Below are positions 34,161-44,589 of a stretch of 64,000 bases of DNA, one piece after another; the stretch's first letter is position 1, and each line of letters starts with the position of its first letter. The notes under the pieces are model-generated. The model was not told where the DNA came from. It did not search any database and worked only from the letters and a program-made list of their open reading frames with translations. The DNA comes from Symbiodinium natans (lineage: Eukaryota; Sar; Dinophyceae; Suessiales; Symbiodiniaceae): positions 238,501 through 302,500 of the forward strand of contig CAJNDS010000879.1 of assembly GCA_905221605.1 (NCBI GenBank), read 5' to 3'. The translations under genes were made by a program, and so were the position numbers.

Positions 34161-34799
34161 GATACTAAGATGCGAGAACCTGAGAGCTGCCTCGGTGCTT
34201 TAGAAGGCATGTTACCGGCTTTTCATCTCAAAAGCACGAGAATACTAGAGTTACTAGAGTCCTAAAGTCAAAACCCTTATGCAACTTGATGCAACCTTGA
34301 AAGATGTTTGAGCTGCTTGACAGGTGCAGCTGCATGCGTGCACTTGTCGTCAGACGCAAGACCCTCCTGACCCTCCGCTCTTCAAGATGGAAGTCTGGGG
34401 CAGAAGCCTTGATTGACGCCAGCATAACGATGACGAAAATAAGCAGCCCCAGGCAAACAAGGCCGCAGCCCCTGAGCTCGAGACATGCCACAGTCGCACA
34501 GTCGAAACAAGGCAGCTTTGAGGACTCAGGACTCAGGACCCAGCATAAGGGCAATTTTGCCAGCAGATTCCCCCATGGCAGAAAAACCTTTCGCCACTAG
34601 CAACTGAATTAGGACTTGAGCCAGCTGGCACAACAAAAACCAGCAAAACGTGGGAACCCCATCTTGCACATCAGCCGCCCATGCCCGGGAAGACAATGAC
34701 AACAAGAACTCAAAAAAACTAACCCCCGACCGAGCTACTTGTCCATCATCACCCCCGGGCTAGCTGTTCCAGGTATGGGGCTAGAATACACATGCATGG

Positions 34800-35330
34800 T
34801 GCTCAGGAAACTTCACTCCTGAGTTAATTGCTTTCTCGTCCCGGCGTAAGAAGGAATTAACTCCCGAGTTGATTGTTATCTTGGTCAGCACTCCGCACCT
34901 CCCGTCAGAATCCAGAGATTCTGTCTGGTGTCCGGAAACACTTGAACCCAGAAGGTGCCCCAGGTGCCCCCCCCCATTCTTGTTTTGGGCCGTAACCATT
35001 CAACTCCTGAGTTAGATGCTGCCTCGGGTCGAAAGCTCCCGAGTCAATTGTTTCTCGGTGTTTTGCGGAGGAGACAATCAACCCCGGGGTGGACTCTTCA
35101 TTGTCTCGGTCTGAAGGGAGGAGCAGGCAATCTGGCAAGCCATCGCTCGGGACATAAGTTTAAATCAAGACTTAGTTCCCCTCAGAACACCATGAAATCC
35201 AGAGTTGGTTGTCTCCGTCCCACACCCTAGGAAACAAGTAATCCTGAACTCCGGAGTTAATGTTTTGAAGCACTGAGAATCATCATCAACGCAGGAGTCA
35301 ACTAAGTTCAATGGGGTGAGGCTAGGGAAA
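34800..35330. repeat. Degenerate minisatellite with CTCCxGAGTTAATTG core
   Basis: At least eight diverged units recur at irregular spacing of about 30-120 bp, for example ACTCCTGAGTTAATTGCTTT, ACTCCCGAGTTGATTGTTAT, ACTCCTGAGTTAGATGCTGC, CTCCCGAGTCAATTGTTTCT and ACTCCGGAGTTAATG. Most are followed by a CTCGG-type word. No coding potential was recognised. The flanks 34170-34800 and 35330-37600 also hold no recognised gene, although minus-strand stretches near 36034-36330 and 36390-36790 could contain exons. Confidence 0.6.
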
Positions 35331-37599
35331 GAGGAAAAATGGACTCGGGAGAACAATTACATTCTGACCTAATGCTCCTCAGAAGAGGTTAAACAACTCC
35401 AGAGCAACCAACTATTAAATCGGTAGGTGCTGTCTTAAACCTCTTGTTTACATTGCTAGTTCATGCCCCGTGCACGGTATCATGGTATGGGGGCATATGG
35501 GGGTAGTTCACATCAGCCAGGGCTTGCCACTCAATGAGCTCTCCAAAAATGATTTTGCAATGCGCATTGCAGCACCATTGCATATCTACAACTGACAGCA
35601 AATCAGAAACCAAAGCAGCAGCGTTAGGTGAGCCAGTAAGCTGCTTGTGAAGGCTTGCACAGGTTCGGTCAACAACCTCTGCTTGGTTGTGCTGTCCATG
35701 TGCTTCACGTGTCGATTGATTGAGATGGTTGTTTCTAGGCCCAAGCTCTCACGCCACTCCAACTCCAAACGCCTGATGCCAGGCGTACCAGGAATCAAAG
35801 CAAAGAAGTGCAGAGAAGAGCAGAGCTAACATCGTCAAGGCAGTGCCGGCGGCGCCTGTTCCGCGAAATCTGGGTTGCCAGTTTCGCGCTTCTTCTCATA
35901 GCCTTAGCAAATAATGGGAACTGAAGTACTTCCCTGAAAGTGACGGGGGGAGCAGCCACAGTCCCATCAGCCAGAGTTGCGGACCATGGTATGGGAACTC
36001 ATCGCGATCAATCCTCATCTCCCAACATGTCTTCTAACAACTAGTTGACCTCATGTGAAAGACCAGATTGCTCGCATGGATTAGTGCAGCGAGCTTGTGA
36101 CGGAAGAACCACGCTCCTGATTGGAGGCGAGTCCTCGCCTTTGACCCACATTCTTTTCCAATACTCCTGCCAGCAGTGCGCAGGGCACACCGGCACATGG
36201 CAAAGCCCAACAAATGGATGATCTTTTGTACCTGCGGTGTGGCCTCTCGTTTCTTCGCACCTGCCGGGGCGTTGTCGACCATCTGCTGGAGGAGGCTCCG
36301 CAGATTCTCCAAGCACCTGAATTCACGCTGCTGCAATGATCATGTGGCTGAAAGTGCTGGCTGCGACCATGTGTTAGACATGTGCTGGCTCAAAAAAAGA
36401 GAGGTTGCAACTGCCATCGGACAGCCGGGTACATGCACCATGACATCCTTCTGCACAACCAAATGGTGTGTGCGCTTCTTGTTTCCTCCTTGTGTCCAGA
36501 TTGGCGAGATGCGGCGTGAGCGGTCAAGAAGCCTGGAAAGAAGTGCTGTTTCAGACTCGACATGTCGAGTGTCACCACGAGCATACAGGCTATCGAATCG
36601 GGCGGAGGCTTGGAAAAGGCCATGGCGCAGGCGGTACAGCCGAGTATGAAAGTCAACAGATTTGTTGTGCTGAGGACGTGCGTGGTTGAGCGAATTGCAA
36701 GAAGGAGATAAGGCCCGATAGGAGAAGGATCGATCAGAAGAGGCGATAGCCGAGGCAAGAACAGCAGCTGTGGCAAACACACGCAACAGCTGCGGCGTTC
36801 AAAATGAACGTGTGTAGTCGACGTTGAACAACACTTCCTCAACCGCCCGGCGTTATTTCCCATAAACAGGCTCCGAAAACTAATTCACTTAAGGACGAAG
36901 ACAGGGCAGCATGCTGCAAAAAGAGGCGACATAGCCCGTTGAAGAAAGGGAGGATAGGAAGCCATGGCCACACTGGGGGACGAGGCTGAAGCGGGACGGG
37001 GAACAGGCATGCGGAGCGACCGCTGGGGGCGTCCCCGTAACGCATGGCACAGTAAGCGGAAAGGATCCTTATCCCATGTCTTCTCTGGACCTCCACCCCT
37101 TTCATCCCTGTGGTGTCATAAGATCCGGTCGAGATGACCTGGACAGAGTCATGCTCGTCAATAGGGCCATATAGGGCTCTCTGACTCTAGGAGGGGGTTG
37201 CGCTGTGTTTGCGTCAGGTTTGGTGCGCCACTGCGAGTGGACTGGAGCAATTGACTGAGCTGTGAACAAACCAAGCCAACCAATGCAAGATAATGCAAGA
37301 CTTGCCTCTGCAAACGGAACAACCTTCACCTTCAAAGCTTCCACTCTACAAAAGCCAATTATCGCAGCCGTAGAATCGCCTCTGCTACTCCATGCTCAGT
37401 CCTGTTCTTGTGATGTCCCTCCGATGGATACCCAGCTGCTCAGGCAGCGGCTTTTCCTTCCCTTGCGAGATTTTCCCAAATTCTGCCCCAACCTGATGGA
37501 AGCAGACACATATCAGGTGTCACATTGTGCCGCCGTCGCCGTCTTTGCATAAGGCTGCAGCATACATTTCTTCATTGTTTCTGATCTCCACCATGCCTT

Positions 37600-38482
37600 A
37601 CACTCGAGGCTGCAAAGTTGACACTCAGCAGCCTGACATCTTCACTAGGAACTGCCATGAACTGCGTACCTCCCTCCGTCCAGTCTTTAATGGCTGCTTC
37701 GACATCTGTCACCTCTGCTGAGGCATCAATCTCCGGCACTGTGTGCACAGTCACCGTTCGCACAGGCATCTGGCTAGAGCAGGCTCTCTTGCCAGTCTGT
37801 GAATCGGACGAGGGTTCCAGACTTCGGTGAAGGCATCAATTTCCTGACTCGAATGCTGCCACATGCTGCCACTTCCTGCCACATGCTGAAACCTAGAGTT
37901 TGCTGAGGGTCTGCCTCGCATGCGCAGCAGAATCGGACAGGGCGCAAAGCAGGTGCCATGAGTGCATGTCTACACACGGGCCAGAAAAGTGCGGATGCAC
38001 TGCTTGCCTGGGGCCAAGGATTTTGCCCATCTTGGCCAACGCTGGCATCATCGCTGGCTTTGCAAGCAGTACCTCACCCGCTGAGTGGAAGAGGGTAAAT
38101 CCAAACAACAGCTCGCGTATTGCTTGTGCTATGCGCACGTCGAAAGGGAACTCCTCATTGGTGATGTGGTCTTGGAGAGTCTGGCCGCGACGATCTATCG
38201 ACCCAACACGATGCAGGGGTCTGACCAAGAGAGGCCTTGCCCGCAACGGAGGCACCCATCTCCAAGGCCTCTCTGCGCTTGTTTGAATAGAAAAGGAATG
38301 AGAGCCGGGGAAGAGAAAAAAAAAAAGCTGGCTCTTTGACATCTTTAAACACCTGTAAACGCACTGGCACTGCACACACACACACACACGAGAGATCCCC
38401 GGCCTGCTCCTCTTCAGCGGGTGGGCAAAACACAGCAACCCTTTTTTGTTGGCCCAATCCATTCGGTAGCCTCACCTTCATC
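37600..38482 (-). CDS. Bacterial-type ribosomal protein uL1 (probably organellar), six exons
   Basis: Exons on the minus strand join in frame: 38404-38482 (MKVRLPNGLGQQKRVAVF), 38226-38268 (ALEMGASVAGKASL), 38124-38170 (HITNEEFPFDVRIAQ), 38008-38057 (AMMPALAKMGKILGP), 37810-37843 (KLMPSPKSGTL) and from 37712 down (VTDVEAAIKDWTEGGTQF). These match the uL1 signatures LP-x-G-x-G, AGAD-x-x-G, DFD, P-x-MMP-x-x-x-K-x-G-x-x-LGP and LMP-x-PK-x-GT-x-x-x-DV. Introns of 55-164 bp: three GC-AG and two GT-AG. uL1 binds 23S rRNA at the L1 stalk and helps release deacylated tRNA. The bacterial wording suggests a mitochondrial or plastid ribosome. The first exon(s), with start and any targeting peptide, and the C-terminal end were not fixed. 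Confidence 0.85.
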
Positions 38483-39185
38483 CTCAATATGAGACTCTGT
38501 GACGCACGGGACAACTTTCACGACTGTCACGGTTGCTGCAGGTGCAAAATCGAACCATCAGAGATGCCTGTGTGCTGTGCATCAGCATTTGCTAAACTTT
38601 GTACTTCTCGTACCACGAGCATGGCAAAGCAACCAAAGCACTGAGTCAAGGACCGAATCTGCTGATCGGGGTACTTCGAATCTAAGCCCATGAACATGGA
38701 AACCCTGGGCCGAGGGCGCACATTTATGCATGTGCACACATGCATAGCTATCAGTATGACTAGGAGACTAGAAGCACACTCTGCATTAGTGTAGGTTTAC
38801 AAAATCATAAAAATATGCACACGCAGCTGATACCTTTAGAGTTTGTTCAACTTGATGCATTTCTCTACCAGATAACCTGAATGAAATGTACGGTCTCCTT
38901 GCTTCAACATCAGAGATGTCTCAAAATGAAGGTTCTTACTTCATATGGGAACATGTTCGCATGCATTGCACACGTTGACACAGCCAGTCCAAACATGACG
39001 ACAGCAAACCGAACGTTGCCTTTCCTGACATTCTTGTGCTCGTGATGTCGTACCCCGAAGTTCGCACCCCTACACCGGTTCATGTAGCTTTCTCATTTAG
39101 TTTTCTCAGTACAGCTCCTGTATGCGCAAAGGGGCCCAAAAATATACCACCATCAAAGCCAAGGTCGAATCTCTGGATATCACTG

Positions 39186-40010
39186 CCCGGCTTGGCCCAC
39201 TAAGGCCACGACTCCACAGTAGGATCAATGCTGTCATTGGAGAGTGACTCATAGAAGCTGAAAAGAATGTCAACGGCCTCGAACACATTTTGCGCAGAGT
39301 TTACCTTCGAAGCTGCGCCAACCAGGGCACCGGCCTGTGCCAGGGAGTAGTACCTTCGGCGCAAGGGTACATTCGGATACATGAAATCTGTCACACCCAC
39401 GGTCACCCACGACTTCCCAAAAGTTCCAGTTGCGGGAGGCTGGCCCAAATCTGTTGTACCGCGGAGCAGTGCCATCTTCGTTGAAGTACATCTTCAAATA
39501 GCGAGGACCTTTCCCAAAGGGTTGAACCCCATCCACCCCAGCCCCTTGTGCAAGATCCGCACGAACCGCTCACTTCTGCAAAAACCGGCAGTAAAGCGCT
39601 TTGCTGGGGAGGATGCTGCGATTCCACAGGGTTCTGGGCTTCATGGCCCTGAGAGGATTTTGAGTATTGGAGAGCAGTCACAACAGATTGGAACAGTTGG
39701 AACATGCTGGTACACGTTCGTTACACGTTCGTACATTGCGAGGACATCCAAAATCTCCGAGGCGGGGTCATCCAGAAGTCGTAAGTCAGCCATTTCGGGA
39801 GGGACTCGACGGATGTCTCATCCCAGTCGTCATCGTCTGGCACAAGACATGTGCAGGGGATTCTTGACAAGTAAAGGGAAGTCATAAACATCCGCTGCCG
39901 TTCCAGCAGGGAGAGTATAGTCGGAAGGGGAGCTGCAAGCCTTCTTCCTCATCCTCGTCCTCCTCATCCTCCTCCTCACCCGGCTTCGGCGGCATCTTCT
40001 CATCTGCGCA
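39186..40010 (-). CDS. Probable multi-exon gene, unrecognised
   Basis: Several minus-strand stretches look like exons in different frames: an acidic segment PPKPGEEEDEEDEDEEE near 39990-39935, VPPEMADLRLLDDPASEILD and VLAMYERVTNVYQHVP near 39810-39700, RYLKMYFNEDGTAPR near 39510-39460, and VNSAQNVFEAVDILFSFYES ending in a stop near 39200. Plausible AG acceptors and GC or GT donors are nearby, but the joins are not unique. No family was recognised. Strand and existence are moderately supported, the exact model is not. Confidence 0.35.
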
Positions 40011-40127
40011 TTCAGACTGGGTTGCTGTACTTTGGACGGAGGAAAGCTAAAACGACTCAAGTTCTAAACAGTCGGCCTTTCCAGCCTGGCAACCAGCCTG
40101 GCTGAGTGCACGGATACCGACGCAAAG

Positions 40128-40161
40128 ACAAAGAACACACACACACACCCACACCCACACC

Positions 40162-40208
<47 letters not shown>

Positions 40209-40620
40209 AGTTGCACAACACACACACACACACAACGAATATAAACAACAAAGTATATATACATATATAACAAAAGAAGTAAAATATGCATATATATATA
40301 CATATATATACAAATCTAACTTTCAGTAGCAGTGTAAATACAAGCACGAATACACATGCAAACATAAACATAACACATAACACATAGCACATAAACATAG
40401 AACAGAAAAAACATTTAAAAACAAAAACACGAATACACATCCAAACATAAACATAACGCATCACACACACATAACGCATCACGCATAGCGCATAAACATA
40501 GACCAGAAAATAAACATATATGTACCTCCAAATACAAGCGTAGACCGATATTCGATACTTTTTTTGTATTTTAACTATATGCACACACCTGCACACACGC
40601 ACGATGCACTTACGCACACA
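40128..40620. repeat. CA microsatellite grading into AT-rich ACATAAACATA repeats
   Basis: A CA/ACCC tract runs from about 40133 to 40233. A TATATACATATATA stretch lies at 40250-40312, and repeated AACATAAACATAACACATA words run to about 40510. It reads through in several frames only because it has no stops; it is not coding. Confidence 0.9.
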
Positions 40621-40629
40621 CGCACCAAT

Positions 40630-43600
40630 CTAAAGGGAGATTTCTAGAATGAATCAAAGCATTGCAGGCATGTTTCTGGGTCGCAAGGAACTGCGACGGT
40701 CCAGGCTTTCATTTCCCACATAATTAACAACAGACCACCCGCAACTAAGTATGAGCTCACAGCGCAACCTGATGGAATCTACAATGCACCTTTGCTGACA
40801 AACACCTTCGGCCGCAGAAACTCATACCCGCTCTGAGCGACGGGCGCGGTGCTCTCTTGAGAAACCTTTCAAACTCAAAGGTCGTGTGCCTTTGTCACAC
40901 TATTCTTCATCAAACATGCTGACGTTCTTTCAAGCCCTTGGAGCATGCCATCAAAGCCGAAACTGTGATACACATGAAAAAATGACGACCCACGCAAGCA
41001 AGCAGGGTCTCCTGATGCCGTGGAGAGCCGTCCTGAAAGTTCCACACATGCTATGCAGGGCAGAAAATCCTAAATGTTAATTGTTGCATCAGGGCGACAG
41101 AAGAAGCTGCGGGGCTTCTGCATGGCCCACTACTAAACTACTAAAATACTAGCCGTGCTTCTCAGCTTGAAGCAGACATGTCACGTCATGCATTGTCATT
41201 CCATGCCAGCCTCGACTGTCTGCCAGTCCAAAATGCCTCGAACGATGACAACAACCCGAATGTTTTACAGCGACATGTCCGACAGTTGCACGTGAAGTCA
41301 TCTGGAGCATCATCCCAAAAATCTTACAACACACTCTCCAAGGCGTGCACCCTGACAGAGCGCGATCGCGAAGTGGAGAGACGCCTGGTTCAAAGCCCTC
41401 TGTCGCAAATCTGTTGGATCAAACGTCACACTGCCGCCAAAAAATGGTCACGAAGCCCATGCAAGACGACAGCTGTGAGACAATCCATGGAGCTCCTCAC
41501 CAACAGAGCAGCTCCGACAAAAGCGGCCACCTCGTTGCGCAGCCCCAAACGCCCTCATCATCTTGCACGCATGTAGCTCAACCTATTATAGCTGTATGGT
41601 CATTCTGAGATGAAGACGACGCATACACATCCATTCGAAGAATCAAGCCCGTTCTCCTGTGCCGCGCAGCTACATCGATCAATTCTTCGCCCAAGCATGG
41701 AAGCTGCCTGCACACGAAAATTGGACACGCCCCGGCTGGTAACCAAATGACCTCCAACTCATGCAGTCAGTGTTTTTGTCACCGGCAACAAATCCAAATA
41801 ACGGCAAGTCGGCGTTGCTGGCCTAATGTGCCGAGTTGCGTTTCAGGCCTGGGAGACGCCACTCTCTGAAACATATAGCGGAAGCCACTCCGCGTCATCC
41901 CATTCTTGCTGAGCCAGCGACAAGGGTTTCAGCAATGGCCCCCCTTCTTTCACATGCACAGAACACACAACTCGGCGAGCCTGACCCCGTGAAAATCACA
42001 GTGCGTCCTTGTATGGCAAAAGCCGCCATGAGGCTCACCTGATTGCTTCTCATCTGGGTGAAAAAGAACATGCCCTTGCATGGTTTCAACAACAGCTCAA
42101 GCAAATGCCTGCTGCAAAGCAAGAGCGGGACTTCCGTGCTTGAGGAACAGTCGCGGAGTTCACATGCTTGCAAATTCGATCAGGGTAAAATGTCAGAAAC
42201 CGTTGCCGGTCAGACCCCAACAATGAAAAATCACAGTGAACATCCCTTCATCCCTTCATGTTGCTCAAGTCAAAAAAGGGGAAACTTTTTGAGACTTTGC
42301 AGCCGGTGCCAAGTGCCAAAAAAAAACCATCAAGACGTAAGGCGGTCCATGTTACTTGAAAAGGCCGTGTAGAGCGAGGGGCGACACCCGAGTGCGAAAA
42401 CCTGCATGTCACAGCTGTTTGTCAATCCCCATACAAAAGACCGGATGGGGTTGGGCATCCCAGAAACTCCAGACTTTTTGGTCCTACATTGCAATGTGCA
42501 TGCGAAATACAAAGCCACACTTGGATTGTTGCTGCACACCTGACAATTCCACCACAAACAATAGACACAACAACACTTGCATTTGCGATTCGAACAAGTT
42601 ACGGGGACAGATGTAGCCATTTGTTGTGAGTCGAATAGGCGGCGGTGTGCGATTGCCAAGACAAAAGAAAGGGGAGCCGAAGAAGTCCTGGCTTTACACA
42701 TTGGGCATCAGCAGGGGGCGTATCCTGAGTTATGTTCCTGCTGGCGTCACTTCTCCCAGCATTGTTGCAAGCCGCGGCTGGATTTCCAAGGCTTCCCATG
42801 GGCACACGTCCAAATGACTGTCTGCTTCCAAGCTTGTGATGCTAAAGGGCATCCTTGACTGAAGGCGTCTGCAGGATCTTTCCCAGAACGTAACGAGGCT
42901 AAATTTCCCAACGCACACATGAAAAGAACAGAACTAACAACCCATCCGAATCCCGGATATCAAAGGCAAACTTCATGAGAATCGATGCACGGCATCCTTG
43001 AAATCACGGCGTTAAAAAATTGCACACACAGCTTGCACACGAGCCGCAACTGAGGGAATTCGCACCGAAGTATGTGCGCACATGTAGTCACGAACTTTGG
43101 GCACAGGCACACAAGTGATCACAAAGCTCGGCAAATGGAATGCTGTTTCGAATGAAAGGCAAGTTCCTTCCCAAGAGTACAGTACACGAAGGAATCACAC
43201 CTATATACCATTTTTTAAAACACGCGAGCTGGGAGTCGCAGCCGTCACCACCGACAAATTTCTCAGCGTCTAAGAGAAAACAGAGGAAACTAATTTTACC
43301 ACAAACAGTATACAAAATAGGCATGCTCTCATTGGAATTATCGGCGTGTTGAGAAAAGCAGGCCATCGGGTTCTATCCTGGGACATAAAAGCATAGCAGT
43401 GTGTTCTCCAAGCCATAGAAGAGCTGGGGTGATGTGCAGAAAACGTTTTATTGTGCCGGAGTGTCGACATAAAGGTGTTGCAAATCCGTATGGGAAAGGA
43501 GAATCTGATTGCAGATGGTCCTATCCTTGCTTGGCTCCCGTGAATCATGAAGCCGTCCAATGGGCCTTCGGTCCGTAGATGCATCGGGAGATAATCGTTT

Positions 43601-43790
43601 GTCGTCATCGGCAAACGACGTGGCGCTGGGCACAACGGTTGACTCAACCCCAGCAGTGCGTCAGCCAGATCACACTGCGTCTGTAAGTCTGGCTCGGCCT
43701 GGTAGGCCGGGGCGTACAGCACTGCTACCCTGGGTACTACGACCCGGTCCTTCGGAGGTCTCGCGGCTTCCGCGGTCGCTTGTACTGTGT
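40630..43790. other. No gene recognised
   Basis: Only short ORFs with no recognisable protein signatures on either strand. Plus-strand 41178-41576 (132 codons) is the longest and is not convincing. Confidence 0.4.
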
Positions 43791-43799
43791 CAGCAACAA

Positions 43800-44166
43800 G
43801 CGCCTCGCCCCGACTCGCGCGTTCGCTCCTCCAGCCTTTCCAGCATCTTCTTCTCCTGCTCTTGGGGCACAGAGGTCGTGTCGTGCTCAGCCCATCGGCC
43901 AAAAGCATGCTTCAGCCTGAGAGGTTCCGGATCTCGCTCTCGTCGGCGGTGAGCTCGGAGCAAGTCCGGAAGCTGACAGGATCAACCTGGTCGAGGGGCT
44001 TATCCTGCAGTCGCACGATGTTCGCATGGTCTGTGATGTACCTACATCACCACGGGGATCGACCCAAACAGCGCGCGGAATTTCCGCCGGCATCGCAGCT
44101 GCGCGTGCTGCTCTTGCCTGAACGGGTGCCACAAGGTCTGCGCCAGCGTCAAGCTTTCCGCATGAT
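43800..44166 (-). mobile_element. Ty3/gypsy pol relic, RNase H part (3' of the YR insertion)
   Basis: On the minus strand, directly after the YR element, the DNA encodes SLTLAQTLWHPFRQEQHAQL, FRALFGSIPVVM, and, after a small frame change, HIVRLQDKPLDQVDPVSFRT. These match the RNase H region of Ty3/gypsy polyproteins (LT-x-A-Q-x-x-WHPF-x-QE, then the F-G-x-x-PVV and DH-x-N-x-x-RL stretches). It is the continuation of the RT piece at 52652-53282, from which it is separated by the 8.5-kb YR element. Frameshifts show the gypsy copy is inactive. A Glu/Arg-rich stretch (KKMLERLEERTRESGRG) near 43800-43850 may be its continuation. Confidence 0.75.
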
Positions 44167-44196
44167 TTATTCCTTCGGGTTTCTCCGCAAACAATG
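44167..44196 (-). repeat. B2 terminal repeat of the YR element
   Basis: 30 bp identical to 44389-44418. Its outer edge marks the 3' end of the element, because the gypsy reading frame resumes at 44166. Confidence 0.9.
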
Positions 44197-44229
44197 GCAC
44201 CGATTTTAGACAGGGATGTGGAGGGTGGG

Positions 44230-44388
44230 AAAGAAAAATTTAAAGACTTGCGCCAAAATGGCCACCATACAAAGAGAATCCAAAAGAGATCATGAGGGGC
44301 ATGCAATTCATGTTTGCGAATTTTGGGGAAACAAAAATTTCAAAACCCGGGAATAAAAACTCATCCAACCTACGGTTGGAGTTCCGTC
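44230..44388 (-). repeat. A2 repeat of the YR element
   Basis: 159 bp, 158 identical to 52493-52651 (one A/C difference near 44332). It abuts B1 and contains the spliced-leader-like sequence at 44247-44267 and a CCAACC-TAC-GGTTGG palindrome near 44366-44380. Confidence 0.95.
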
Positions 44389-44418
44389 TTATTCCTTCGG
44401 GTTTCTCCGCAAACAATG
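44389..44418 (-). repeat. B1 internal repeat of the YR element
   Basis: 30 bp identical to B2 at 44167-44196, immediately next to A2. It lies about 170 bp after the pol stop codon. Confidence 0.9.
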
Positions 44419-44589
44419 ATATTAGTAAAGACAACGAGAGATTCCCATCCGATTCCAAATCAAGGCAATAAAGAACTGTACAAAACAAAAAATCAAGAAT
44501 ATAAGAAAGTGGAAAATTCACCAGCACTCGGTTCTCTTCTTTTCACATGGGCGGACGAAGTGCAGAACAAGTTGGCGAGGCCCCCCCCC

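Noticed and set aside
33144-36790. A MoxR ATPase with a VWA-domain partner gene next to it
   Set aside because: No MIDAS motif (DxSxS...T...D) could be found in the open stretches at 36034-36790.
40047-40617. A 186-codon Cys/Val/Tyr-rich minus-strand protein
   Set aside because: It is a translation of the CA and AT microsatellite.
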